Below, piece by piece: positions 37,438 through 45,869 of a stretch of 64,000 bases of DNA (the first letter of the stretch is position 1; each line of letters begins with the position of its first letter). The DNA is from Deltaproteobacteria bacterium. GTDB lineage: Bacteria > Myxococcota_A > Polyangia > JAAYKL01. The notes beneath the pieces were generated by a model. It saw only the letters and a list, made by a program, of their open reading frames with translations, did no database searches and had not been told where the DNA came from. The position numbers and the translations under genes are program-made. The DNA lies in contig JAUVDV010000015.1 in assembly GCA_030595125.1 (NCBI GenBank), positions 1 through 64,000 on the forward strand. Direction: 5' to 3'.

Positions 37438-38109
37438 TCAGAAGATGCAGCACTCACCCCAATCGCAGGCATACCAGGGGTCCACATATCCGCCCAGAAA
37501 CCCACACAGGACATCCGGCAGGCAGGTTGACGGGCAGGGATCGGGCTCGAGCCAGATTTCGCAACAAACGAAGGCACTACCACAATCGTAGCCCGGATAC
37601 GGGATGCCTCCCATCATGTTGCACTCGGCCGGGGTCAGGCAATCGAAGGGGCAGGGGTCGGGATCGGGATCGTCCCAGTCGCAGCATACACCCCAGTCGC
37701 AATAGAACCCGGGCAACGGCACACCCCCCAGCGCGTTGCATTCACCCCACCCGAGGCAATCGAAGGGACATTCGGGGTCGACATCGGTGTCCGAATCAGC
37801 ATCAACGTCCGAGTCGGAATCAACGTCCGAGTCGGAATCACCGTCCGAGTCGGAATCACCGTCCGAATCGGAATCACCGTCAGAGTCGGAATCACCGTCA
37901 GAATCCGAATCACCGTCAGAGTCCGAATCACCGTCAGAGTCCGAATCGCCGTCTGAATCCGAATCTCCGTCTGAATCGGAGTCACTATCGGCATCGGAGT
38001 CCAGGCTCCCGTCCGGGTTGCCCAGCACGATCGGCAACTCATCACCACAACCGAACACCAACACGGCGACGAACAACACCTCCCAGAACACCAACATCTT
38101 GCAAGTCAT
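37438..38109 (-). CDS. SD-stalk lipoprotein with three six-cysteine repeats
   Basis: 223 aa. The signal peptide ends VLVFGC. A stalk of about 80 residues is almost only Ser-Asp/Gly-Asp dipeptides. The C-terminal part holds three copies of a disulfide-type repeat, each C-x3-C-x5-C-x12-C-x(4-5)-CC ([33 protein letters not shown] begin them). I do not recognise the domain. The design suggests an outer-surface module held away from the membrane by a charged, possibly calcium-binding stalk. A strong promoter precedes it. Confidence 0.8.
   Translation of the reverse strand: MTCKMLVFWEVLFVAVLVFGCGDELPIVLGNPDGSLDSDADSDSDSDGDSDSDGDSDSDGDSDSDGDSDSDGDSDSDGDSDSDGDSDSDGDSDSDVDSDSDVDADSDTDVDPECPFDCLGWGECNALGGVPLPGFYCDWGVCCDWDDPDPDPCPFDCLTPAECNMMGGIPYPGYDCGSAFVCCEIWLEPDPCPSTCLPDVLCGFLGGYVDPWYACDWGECCIF
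37801..38000. repeat. 18-bp coding tandem repeat in the SD stalk
   Basis: On the minus strand the stalk is coded by an 18-bp unit (Gly-Asp-Ser-Asp-Ser-Asp), repeated about ten times with few synonymous differences. Such arrays can change length by slippage without shifting frame. Confidence 0.75.
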
Positions 38110-38132
38110 GAGTTCCCTCCCTTTATAAAAAT

Positions 38133-38161
38133 ATTATATTAGGCCCCAAATCGGCTCGCAA
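38133..38161 (-). promoter_or_regulatory. Strong sigma70-type promoter for the SD/Cys lipoprotein
   Basis: Consensus -10 TATAAT (38133-38138) lies 17 bp from TTGCGA (38156-38161) on the minus strand, with start of transcription expected about 17 bases before ATG 38109. Confidence 0.6.
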
Positions 38162-38189
38162 CTGATTTTATGAACAGCGCCGTAGAGCT

Positions 38190-39146
38190 TCACAGCACAT
38201 CGAGGTCCCTGCCGTAGACTACTTCTCCACCGTATTCGGATCTGACCTCTGCAAGAATGGACTCCTCGGTCATACCCCACTTGAGCTGGTGATAGAGGAC
38301 AAGCAGTTTGGGTTTTGCCCTGTTAGCGATCTTCGCCAGCTCCAGGGAGGACGTGTGCGAGGCCTTGTGGTACGCCTGCCAGTCGACGGGCCGGGCGTTC
38401 AATCCGGCGGTGGAGTACACCTCGTGCACCAGCACGTCACAGCCGTTGCAGGCCGTGACCACGCTATCCACAGGCGCGGTATCGCCGGAGATGACCACCG
38501 AGCGATCCGGGGTGTCGAACCTGTAGCCATACGCGTGCTTCCACGCGCCGTGGCGCACCGCGAACGCCGACACCTTTACATTGCCGTCGCTGTAGATCTC
38601 GCCTGGTGAAATCTCGTGGACGTTGACGTTATATCCCTGGAGGCGGCTGGGCTGATTGCCCTCCTCGCGCACGTTGATATCCAGCTTCCAGGCCTCGATG
38701 ATCCTGTCGGTCATGTGCTGCAATCCCGGCGGGCCGTACACATCCATCGGCCGATCCCGTCCGATAACCCACGGGGTAAAGATGAAATCCGGGTAGCCCA
38801 GCGTGTGATCCGAATGAAGGTGCGTGATGAACGCCCTGGTAATTCGCTCGGGGTTCATCGCGGCCATGCCGTTCAGGTAGGCCGCCGCCGCTCTCCTGAC
38901 CACCCCCGCGCCGAGGTCCACGAGATACGCTTCTTTGCCCACGACAACCGCCACGGACGGTCCGGAACAGTTCGGGTCGGGGTTGGGGGTGCCGGTGCCC
39001 AGGAGAATTACTTTTGTTGCTGTGGCGGGAGGATCGAGGGCAGCCTCCGCCCGGGGCGCCCGAGTGATCTCCGGGGGCGTCTCATTTTTACACGAGGACG
39101 GCGCGATGAGGAAAATCGCGCTGATAGCTATGACCTGGCATTTCAT
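38190..39146 (-). CDS. MBL-fold metallo-hydrolase lipoprotein (RNase Z-like fold)
   Basis: 318 aa from ATG 39146 (TTG 39152 possible). Lipobox APSSC. The metallo-beta-lactamase Zn motif is HLHSDHTLGYPD, with further ligands in VISGDTAP, DVLVHEVY and LYHQ. The order GTGTPNPDP.SGPS...VDLGAGVVRR is that of the RNase Z/arylsulfatase-like branch. Because it carries a lipid anchor it cannot act on tRNA precursors; a periplasmic ester or sulfate-ester substrate is more likely. It follows the gene at 39154 with almost no gap. Confidence 0.82.
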   Translation of the reverse strand: MKCQVIAISAIFLIAPSSCKNETPPEITRAPRAEAALDPPATATKVILLGTGTPNPDPNCSGPSVAVVVGKEAYLVDLGAGVVRRAAAAYLNGMAAMNPERITRAFITHLHSDHTLGYPDFIFTPWVIGRDRPMDVYGPPGLQHMTDRIIEAWKLDINVREEGNQPSRLQGYNVNVHEISPGEIYSDGNVKVSAFAVRHGAWKHAYGYRFDTPDRSVVISGDTAPVDSVVTACNGCDVLVHEVYSTAGLNARPVDWQAYHKASHTSSLELAKIANRAKPKLLVLYHQLKWGMTEESILAEVRSEYGGEVVYGRDLDVL

Positions 39147-39153
39147 CGTCAAG

Positions 39154-40131
39154 CTACTTGAAATGCGGAATCAGCACGGTCAAATGAACTGATGCCTGAA
39201 ACACATTGAACATGGCGCCTTCCCCATCGTCCTTTTCACATGTGTCCTTGTCTTCGCATTCTTCCGACTTGTAAGGATTGGTAAACAGGAAGTCGAAATC
39301 GAAACCCAGCCCCACGTTTCCACGCTCGCTTCCGTCCATCAGGAAGAAAGTGGCGCCCGCACCAATCTTGAAATTGAAGGGGGAATACTGCCGATAGGTG
39401 ATGCGATCTTCGTAGATCTTGGCGATTTCCTTGAAGGAAAGCCAGCCCGCGCCGAGCTTGAGGTAGATGTCTGCCGGTTCGAGTGGAAGATATCCTCGAA
39501 CCGCCGCCATGATGTTCATGAAGCGCGAGAACTTGGCGTCAATGTCCTCTTCCCTGAAGCCACCCGCTTTTACGATGAGAAAATAGTATCCCCAGTCGAT
39601 GCCCGCGGCGAGGAATGGGAGGAACCGTGCCCCGATGAAGATGCCGCCGCCCGGTCCTGGCTTTCGATCATAGAACATGTCATCGAGTTCCGAAGAAAAG
39701 ATATCGCATTCCGCGTGGGCCTCGGGAACGCAGAAAGTAGCTCCCAGCCGGATCTCGAGTTCCACTCCCTTGCGGTCGAGCACGAACACCCCGGGGGAAG
39801 CAGGTTGAGCCTGGGGTTGTGACGCCGGTTGAGAATATGTTGTGACGGGCGCCGGGGCGGGGGCAGGTGCGGGCGCAGGAGCGGAAGGATTCACGCACTC
39901 ACCGTTCTCGCAGATCCGGTCTCCCTTGCAGTCCGAGTCCATGGCACAGCCCGGGGCATATTCCGGAACCGGTGAGGGATCGTGCTCCGGCTGCACCGGA
40001 TCTGTGCACAGATTGTTTTCACAGATCTGCTCCCCGGGGCATTCGTTGTCAGTGGTGCAATTGGTTGTCTGGGCTGCAGCAGCCGACGCCCACAGTGACA
40101 TGATGGCGACCATCAGAAAAATCTTGTGCAT
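39154..40131 (-). CDS. Outer-membrane barrel protein with two Cys-rich N-terminal repeats
   Basis: 325 aa from ATG 40131, which has GAGGGG upstream. Signal peptide about 1-20 (AAAAQ). Two repeats NCTTDNECPGEQICENNLC and GCAMDSDCKGDRICENGEC form disulfide-rich modules of a type frequent in myxobacterial surface proteins. A Pro-Ala linker (about residues 82-115) joins them to a beta-rich domain of about 200 residues ending in HFK that resembles an outer-membrane barrel. No specific family recognised. It may be cotranscribed with the MBL lipoprotein behind it. Confidence 0.7.
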   Translation of the reverse strand: MHKIFLMVAIMSLWASAAAAQTTNCTTDNECPGEQICENNLCTDPVQPEHDPSPVPEYAPGCAMDSDCKGDRICENGECVNPSAPAPAPAPAPAPVTTYSQPASQPQAQPASPGVFVLDRKGVELEIRLGATFCVPEAHAECDIFSSELDDMFYDRKPGPGGGIFIGARFLPFLAAGIDWGYYFLIVKAGGFREEDIDAKFSRFMNIMAAVRGYLPLEPADIYLKLGAGWLSFKEIAKIYEDRITYRQYSPFNFKIGAGATFFLMDGSERGNVGLGFDFDFLFTNPYKSEECEDKDTCEKDDGEGAMFNVFQASVHLTVLIPHFK

Positions 40132-40185
40132 CACATTCCCCTCTTTCATTGCGATGGACGACGCAACCAATCTTCAGCAGCTCTC

Positions 40186-41580
40186 TTATTTCCAGTGTCC
40201 TTTAATGAACTCCTGCGTTTCGGGCAAGCCACCTTGCAAAATGAGGTAGCCGTTATGAGGCTCGCGATCGGTAATCTCGTGGTTGATTGTGTGGCGCATC
40301 ATCCGCATGACCTCGGCGTGGTCGTCAGTATGTCCCAACACCCAACCGAGCTTCATCAGGGCTGTTTCGGGCAGCATGTTGTCCAGCGGAACCACTCCCA
40401 TGTCCATCAGATCCCGACCGGTGTCGTATACGTACATCTGGGCGAACCCCCAGAGAGTCTGCACCGTCATCACAATATGGATGCCATTTTTAATGGCCCT
40501 TTCCAGCGCAGGATAAATGGGCTTGTTCACGTGGCCGAGGCCGGTCCCGGCGATCACGATACCCCGATATCCCTTCTCCACCAGGGCGTCCAACAGGTCG
40601 GGTTTCATGCCCGGGTAATAATACAACATGGTGATCCGGTCGTCGTAAACGGTATCGAGCTTGATCTTCCTGTCGGGATCTCGCGGCCGGAAGTCCTCGG
40701 TCAACAGCTCGAAAGAACCCCTGTCTACCCTGCACATCGGAGTATCTCCGATCGTGCGAAAAGCGCTCCTGTACGAGGAGTGCATCTTGCGAACACGCGT
40801 TGCCCTATGCAGCAGGGCGTATTGGTCCGAGGTGGGTCCGAACATGCAGACCTGCACCTCGGCGATCGGGCCGTAACCCGCAGTCTTTACCGCGTGCATG
40901 AGATTGAGCGCCGCATCGCTGGAGGGTCTGTCCGAACTTCGCTGGCTCCCGACCAGCACGATCGGCACGGGGCTGTCCTGGATCATGAACGTGAGGACCG
41001 CCCCGGTATGCCCCATGGTGTCCGTGCCGTGCCCGATGACAATTCCGTCGGCGCCGGCTTCGATCTCATCGCGAACGGCTCTCGCCAGGGTGGCGTACTC
41101 TTCCCAGCCCATGTTCTCCGAGAACACCCCGAATATCTTTTTGGTTGTCAGATTGGAGATATCCGCCAATTCCGGCACAGCACCATACAGTTCGCCGGGA
41201 GTGAATGCGGGGATGACCGCGCCGGTACGGTAATCCAGGCGGGAGGCGATGGTACCACCTGTTCCAAGTAGCGTTACATTGGCCAGATCAGGCGATCGCG
41301 GAAATTCCTGCTCGGGGATTTTATAAATTATCTTCTTGTAACTCAGTTCCTCGATGGTCGTGACCCTGTCGACATGGATTCCCACGTTGTAGCCCGTCTT
41401 CTGTTTGAGGACTATGTGCAGGTCATCGAAGTTCCCGCTCCGAGGAAGGATGACCCCCTCGAATACGCTCCCCGCCGTGTTGACCACTCTGACGTCACTC
41501 CATACGCGAACGCCCCACTTCTTCAAGCGGCCCTTCGCAATTCCCCGGTAACCTTTATAGGGATCTTCTTGATCGCTCAT
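40186..41580 (-). CDS. gatD: Glu-tRNA(Gln) amidotransferase subunit D (archaeal-type asparaginase subunit)
   Basis: 464 aa. An N-terminal beta-barrel domain (about 10-85; VRVWSDVRVVNTAGSVFEGVILPR) precedes a class I asparaginase fold with VTLLGTGGTIASRLDYRTGAV, GIVIGHGTDTMGHTGAVLTF and VLVGSQRSSDRPSSDAALN, holding the catalytic Thr, Thr-Asp and Lys-region residues (Arg-Ser-Ser-Asp here). The extra N-terminal domain and the partner gatE distinguish it from ordinary asparaginases. GatD frees ammonia from Gln/Asn for GatE, which amidates Glu-tRNA(Gln). It overlaps gatE by ATGA. This enzyme type is described as archaeal; its neighbours here are bacterial. Confidence 0.93.
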   Translation of the reverse strand: MSDQEDPYKGYRGIAKGRLKKWGVRVWSDVRVVNTAGSVFEGVILPRSGNFDDLHIVLKQKTGYNVGIHVDRVTTIEELSYKKIIYKIPEQEFPRSPDLANVTLLGTGGTIASRLDYRTGAVIPAFTPGELYGAVPELADISNLTTKKIFGVFSENMGWEEYATLARAVRDEIEAGADGIVIGHGTDTMGHTGAVLTFMIQDSPVPIVLVGSQRSSDRPSSDAALNLMHAVKTAGYGPIAEVQVCMFGPTSDQYALLHRATRVRKMHSSYRSAFRTIGDTPMCRVDRGSFELLTEDFRPRDPDRKIKLDTVYDDRITMLYYYPGMKPDLLDALVEKGYRGIVIAGTGLGHVNKPIYPALERAIKNGIHIVMTVQTLWGFAQMYVYDTGRDLMDMGVVPLDNMLPETALMKLGWVLGHTDDHAEVMRMMRHTINHEITDREPHNGYLILQGGLPETQEFIKGHWK

Positions 41581-43541
41581 GCCTGACCCTCCATGGCCGA
41601 GTGCAAGGCCGCTGATGCGTCCTTTGCCGGAATTCGCCCCCGCAGGTTCTTCATCACGATCCCCATCAGGAATCGGTGTCGCTGCCCGACGCTGTCGTTC
41701 GGGTGATCGGGTTGGCCTGTCTGGACGATCTCCAGGAGGTCCTCCCGCCAGCTCACCGCTTTCTCGTCCAGACCGAGCTTCTCCACGATGTCCCGCATGC
41801 TCCGATCGCCAACGGCGGCCATCGACGATACAATTCGTTTCCAGTCCTCAAAGAGAGTGCCGTTGCTCGAAACCAGGGAGAAGAGCTCGCACCAGAGATC
41901 ATCGGGTATGCCGTCCACCGCCACTCCGTCACGGCGAAGACCCTTGATCCGCTCTCCGAAGAAGAAGCAGGCTTGCCGGACATCCGCGCCGCCTTGATCG
42001 ACGACCAAGTCCACCAGTCTGGCTCCACCCCTGCGAATGAGGAAGTATATGGTGCTGAGCGGTACGCCGACGCCGGAATATCGCTTTTCTCGCAGCCAGG
42101 GCAACTCGGGGAGGGCAACGCGCAATCGCTCCATCCGCTCGCGAGTGATTTGCTGCGGGGGGCTGTCGGTATCGGGATACATGCGGTCCGGACCCGGCAG
42201 GATCCGTTCGAAATCGGTCGATCCGTCGTCAAACGGCTGCCTCGTCTCGTGAGGTATTCCCTCGACGGCGTCGGCATAGCGCAACCGGACCTCTTCGGCG
42301 GCGCACAACGTGTCCTGCTCGATTCCCCAGACCACCACCAGGGAGTCGTTCGGCCCGCATCCTGTTTTCTTTTTCAGACGCTGGATCTCCCCCTTGGCGC
42401 CCTGGTAATCGGGCCATTTCTCACTGTGCAGAAGGATCGGCTGCTGATCGAGGCAGGCTATTACCCTCACCCGGCCGATCAGCTCGTGTGCGAAGGTCAG
42501 ATCCGGTTGTCCGGGCCAGGACAAAGTGCCGGCCAGATCGGGAAGTCGGATCGCCCTGACGCAGAAGGAGCCGTTCAATAATTCGAACCCCTTTTTGCGT
42601 CCGTCCTGTTCAACGAAGCGCTCCCAGTTTTCCCGGTGAAGGAACTCCAGAACGGAATTGGAGAAGAAGTCGGTGACATCGGTGTGCTCGATCTTTATCG
42701 AGTCGGGTTTGGTGAATCCCCGCGAATGAAGCTCATCGCGAAGCTTGAGCAGGTTGACCTGCCGAACGGCTTCACCGTGAACGAGCGCCGGCGCCCATCC
42801 CGCCTGCGGCACGCCCTTGATCTCCACGCGTCGCCCTCCCCTGACCGATACGTTCACATCCTGGCGGCTGGCGCCCATGCCCACACGCACATGCCCGGTG
42901 CTCCTGCAGACTCGTCCAACGAGCAGAATCGCCTCCTCCACCTCGTCCGGCTCGTGCAGCTCCGGCCCGGTCACTGTTTCGATAAGGGGTATCCCCAGGC
43001 GATCGGTTCGCCATACGATCAAATGACCCTTGTCCGAGACTTCGCGACAGCTGTCCTCCTCGACGCTCACCTGGATAATGGTGAGTTCTCTACCGCGGAA
43101 CGGAAGCTTGCCGTTGACACCGACGATCGCCGTCCGTTGAAACCCCGTAGGAATAGAGCCGTCGAGATATTGTTTTCGGGCGATGTGCACTTCGTCAACG
43201 ATGTCACAACCCAGCATCAGGCACTGCTCGATAGCCACATCCAGGGCGTTTGCGTTCATCAGGAAAGGAGGAGTGTCGTCCATTTCATATGTGCAAACGT
43301 TTTTTTGATGGAGCAGGTACACGATATTCTTTTTTGTCTTGAACTCCATCAGGGCGGTGCCGTCGTACTCTCCCAACTCCGACAGGGTCGGGCGCATGTG
43401 CCGCAAGACGGTTCCGTCGTGATCTTTCGTGTATAATCCGGCCGGACAGCGGCAAAACAGCTTCTTCTCGGTGAGGAGTTGTTGGTGTACTTCAAGCCCG
43501 CAAATGAGCCCCACCTCTTTATAGTCGATCGATTGAGTCAC
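41577..43541 (-). CDS. gatE: Glu-tRNA(Gln) amidotransferase subunit E
   Basis: 654 aa, the length of GatE and well above GatB (about 480). N-terminal GLICGLEVHQQLLTEKKLFC, then GVPQAGWAPALVHGEAVRQ and the kinase-like glutamyl-phosphate core. An AspRS-like insertion (about 305-420; GTLSWPGQPDLTFAHELIGR) is present, which is the feature separating GatE from GatB. The C-terminal helical and YqeY-like tail binds tRNA. GTG 43541 is the start, with GGGAGGA upstream. It works with GatD on misacylated Glu-tRNA(Gln); a tRNA-Gln gene lies 120 bp away, divergent. Confidence 0.93.
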   Translation of the reverse strand: MTQSIDYKEVGLICGLEVHQQLLTEKKLFCRCPAGLYTKDHDGTVLRHMRPTLSELGEYDGTALMEFKTKKNIVYLLHQKNVCTYEMDDTPPFLMNANALDVAIEQCLMLGCDIVDEVHIARKQYLDGSIPTGFQRTAIVGVNGKLPFRGRELTIIQVSVEEDSCREVSDKGHLIVWRTDRLGIPLIETVTGPELHEPDEVEEAILLVGRVCRSTGHVRVGMGASRQDVNVSVRGGRRVEIKGVPQAGWAPALVHGEAVRQVNLLKLRDELHSRGFTKPDSIKIEHTDVTDFFSNSVLEFLHRENWERFVEQDGRKKGFELLNGSFCVRAIRLPDLAGTLSWPGQPDLTFAHELIGRVRVIACLDQQPILLHSEKWPDYQGAKGEIQRLKKKTGCGPNDSLVVVWGIEQDTLCAAEEVRLRYADAVEGIPHETRQPFDDGSTDFERILPGPDRMYPDTDSPPQQITRERMERLRVALPELPWLREKRYSGVGVPLSTIYFLIRRGGARLVDLVVDQGGADVRQACFFFGERIKGLRRDGVAVDGIPDDLWCELFSLVSSNGTLFEDWKRIVSSMAAVGDRSMRDIVEKLGLDEKAVSWREDLLEIVQTGQPDHPNDSVGQRHRFLMGIVMKNLRGRIPAKDASAALHSAMEGQA

Positions 43542-43620
43542 TGTGCTCTTCCTCCCGTAAAACGCCCGTTGATGGGTACATCAAACCTATTGAAAAGACA
43601 AGAGTTCCAGGGGACTTCGC

Positions 43621-43649
43621 TTGACAGATTTCATCGATTTGGCTAACTA
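43621..43649 (+). promoter_or_regulatory. Promoter for tRNA-Gln
   Basis: A perfect TTGACA (43621-43626) is followed after 17 bp by TAACTA (43644-43649), placing the transcription start a few bases before the tRNA 5-prime end at 43661. The -10 box is poor but the geometry is right. Confidence 0.5.
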
Positions 43650-43660
43650 GTTTTCGTCTT

Positions 43661-43731
43661 TCGGGGATCGTCTAATGGCAGGACGGCGGGTTCTGGCTCC
43701 GCTGATCTAGGTTCGAATCCTAGTCCCCGAG
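43661..43731 (+). tRNA. tRNA-Gln (anticodon CUG)
   Basis: A full cloverleaf can be drawn: acceptor stem TCGGGGA (43661-43667) with TCCCCGA (43724-43730), D arm GTC...GAC, anticodon stem GCGGG/TCCGC with loop TTCTGGC giving anticodon CTG, and T arm CTAGG-TTCGAAT-CCTAG. Discriminator base G73; CCA is not encoded. The first pair is U1-A72, the identity feature of bacterial tRNA-Gln (archaeal ones have A1-U72). It reads CAG codons and is the substrate type of the adjacent GatDE. Confidence 0.93.
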
Positions 43732-43776
43732 CAAATCTGGTACAAAGGGCCCGCCATGGCGCTTTGCGCGGACGCC

Positions 43777-44721
43777 CTACAAGCAGGCGTAAACTTCCCA
43801 CTCGTAAATCAAGGCGTTGCCCACGGACATGGAGTATGCATTGTAGATTCTTATCGAGGTGGTGGTTACCGGCGCGGTGAACTCGTAGTACAACCAGTCG
43901 CCGGTCTGGCCGGTGACCGTTCCGTCCGTCACCCATGTAGAGCCGCTCATCCACTGAACATCCCCACCTTCGAGCCCCCTGCCGCTCGTGTAGAGGCATC
44001 CCGAACCTGAGGACGGCTCCGTATCGACCCACATCCCCCAGAGGGTCTGTGCTGTCCCCCAGGTGTACTGAAAATAGGCCCCGCCGCCGTAGCTGGTACC
44101 GGTGTCAATCCAGCAAAACCCACACCCGCTTTGAAGGCCGCCGTCTTTGAGTCTTCCGGGGCCATACGTTACCTGATCTGTGCTGCCCGAGCTGATAGTT
44201 CCCGTGGCCGAGAGCGCCACATTGGCCCCCATGGAGCAACCCAGGCAGGCGCCCATGTCGCAGCCTCCGCTGCAGTAGATCTCAGTGTGATCGTAGTCAC
44301 ATACGGCCGTGATACAGGCCCCGTCGGCGTCGTAGTTCCACGCCGTGTCTCCCACGCAGGTATCCGCCGGCGGGGAGTCACACGCCACCGTTGTGCTGTC
44401 GTATACGCACTCGGTTCCGTCCCAGACTCCAGCGTCCTCGTATTCGAGCACTACCCCACCGTCAGCGCACTCGTTGTCGGGTGGCACGTTGCAATCGGGC
44501 GGTTCGGTGTCACTGTCGGTATCCGTGTCGGTATCGGTATCCGTATCGCCATCCGTGTCCGTATCGGTATCCGAGTCGCCATCACTATCTGCGTCAGAAT
44601 CAGGTTCGCCGATGTCGATAGCTGCATCAGCGCAGCCAATCACAGAGTTGAGCGTTGCCAGGAGGCACAGAAAAAAGTGTGCTTTTAGTGTGTGATCTAG
44701 GAGCAATTGTACACTCGCCAC
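43777..44721 (-). CDS. SD/TD-stalk lipoprotein with discoidin-like C-terminal domain (copy A)
   Basis: 314 aa. Hydrophobic signal ending SVIGC, an acidic stalk of Asp with Ser/Thr/Gly (about 38-75), two Cys-rich units (NVPPDNECADGG..., CDSPPADTC...) and a C-terminal domain of about 150 residues (GANVALSATGTISSGS to YEWEVYACL). The latter resembles a galactose-binding/F5-8 type C fold, which binds sugars or surfaces. No ATG fits; the frame opens at GTG 44721, overlapping the upstream gene. Its C-terminal 150 residues are nearly identical to those of the next gene, pointing to recent duplication. Confidence 0.75.
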   Translation of the reverse strand: MASVQLLLDHTLKAHFFLCLLATLNSVIGCADAAIDIGEPDSDADSDGDSDTDTDTDGDTDTDTDTDTDSDTEPPDCNVPPDNECADGGVVLEYEDAGVWDGTECVYDSTTVACDSPPADTCVGDTAWNYDADGACITAVCDYDHTEIYCSGGCDMGACLGCSMGANVALSATGTISSGSTDQVTYGPGRLKDGGLQSGCGFCWIDTGTSYGGGAYFQYTWGTAQTLWGMWVDTEPSSGSGCLYTSGRGLEGGDVQWMSGSTWVTDGTVTGQTGDWLYYEFTAPVTTTSIRIYNAYSMSVGNALIYEWEVYACL

Positions 44722-45839
44722 TCGAAAATCAAGCCGTTGGCCACGGACATGGAGTATGCATTATAGATTCTTATCGAGGTGGTGGTTACCGGCGAAGTGA
44801 ACTGGTAGTACGCCCAGTCGTTGGACATACCGGTGACCGTTCCGTCGGTCACCCATGTAGAGCCGCTCAACCACTGGACATCCCCGCCTTCGAGCCCCCT
44901 GCCGCTCGTGTAGGCACATCCCGAACCGGAGGACGGCTCCGTATCGACCCACATTCCCCAGAGGGTTTGTGGTGATGACCAAGTGTACCTGAAATAGGCC
45001 CCGCCGCCGTAGCTGGTACCGGTGTATATCCAGCAGAACCCGCACCCGCTTTGAAGGCCGCCGTCATTGAGTCTTCCGGGGCCGTACGTTACCTGATCTG
45101 TGCTACCCGAGCTGATGGTTCCCGTGGCTGAGAGCGCCACATTGGCCCCCATGGAGCAACCCTGGCAGACGCCCAGACTGCATGTGTACGGACACACGGT
45201 TTCGGTATGGCTGTACTCGCACTGGTCCACAACGCAGGTCCCCGACGCGCTGTAGTTCCAGGCGGTGGTGCTGACGCATGTGTCGGCCGGCGGGGAGTCG
45301 CACGCGGCCTCGGTGTGCGGATAACTGCATATTCCGCCGCTACAGGTACCCGGCGAATAGTATGACCACAGCACATTTGAAATGCACTCGTCGGGCGGCG
45401 GCGAGTTACAAACGATGCCGAGACACGGATCGTCTACACACACCCCGGTATCACACTCGTACGGGCAGATAATGGTGCTGAAATCGTACTCACACTCGGT
45501 GCCGTTCCATGTGCCCCCGTCATCGTACTGTGCCAGCTCGGTCGTGGAGATACACACATCATCGGGCGGCGAGTCACAAGCCGGCGGGTCGGTATCGGAA
45601 TCTGTGTCCGTATCACTATCTGTATCAGTATCGGCATCGCCATCAGTATCGGTATCACCATCTGTATCCGAGTCGCTGTCCGAGTCCGAATCGCTGTCCG
45701 AATCCGAGTCGCTATCCGAGTCCGAATCGCTATCGCTGGACGGGTCACCTTCGACGAGATCCACTTTGGCGCAGGAACAAAACAGAACCCCGCAACAAAG
45801 GAAGATCGCAAAAAAAACATGGGCAACGGTCTTGGTCAC
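44697..45839 (-). CDS. SD/TD-stalk lipoprotein with discoidin-like C-terminal domain (copy B)
   Basis: 380 aa. GTG 45839 is chosen because AGGAGG lies eight bases upstream. The signal ends LFCSC; the stalk (about 35-80) is Ser-Asp then Thr-Asp; three Cys-rich units with SPPxDxC spacing follow; the C-terminal discoidin-like domain matches copy A almost residue by residue (GPGRLxDGGLQSGCGFCW shared). Compared with copy A it has extra Cys-rich units, so the tandem copies differ mostly in stalk and spacer length. Surface adhesion or carbohydrate binding is a reasonable guess. Confidence 0.78.
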   Translation of the reverse strand: MTKTVAHVFFAIFLCCGVLFCSCAKVDLVEGDPSSDSDSDSDSDSDSDSDSDSDSDSDTDGDTDTDGDADTDTDSDTDTDSDTDPPACDSPPDDVCISTTELAQYDDGGTWNGTECEYDFSTIICPYECDTGVCVDDPCLGIVCNSPPPDECISNVLWSYYSPGTCSGGICSYPHTEAACDSPPADTCVSTTAWNYSASGTCVVDQCEYSHTETVCPYTCSLGVCQGCSMGANVALSATGTISSGSTDQVTYGPGRLNDGGLQSGCGFCWIYTGTSYGGGAYFRYTWSSPQTLWGMWVDTEPSSGSGCAYTSGRGLEGGDVQWLSGSTWVTDGTVTGMSNDWAYYQFTSPVTTTSIRIYNAYSMSVANGLIFEWRVYNCS

Positions 45840-45869
45840 GAAAAACACCTCCTCTTGCAAGGGGTCTGT

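Noticed and set aside
37736-38128. Ser-Glu repeat protein on the plus strand
   Set aside because: It is the reverse-strand reading of the Ser-Asp stalk; the minus strand has promoter, ribosome site and signal peptide.
40186-41580. Ordinary type I L-asparaginase
   Set aside because: The extra N-terminal barrel domain, the length and the overlap with gatE identify it as GatD.
41577-43541. GatB of the usual GatCAB enzyme
   Set aside because: Too long for GatB, contains the AspRS-like insertion, and no gatA or gatC is adjacent.
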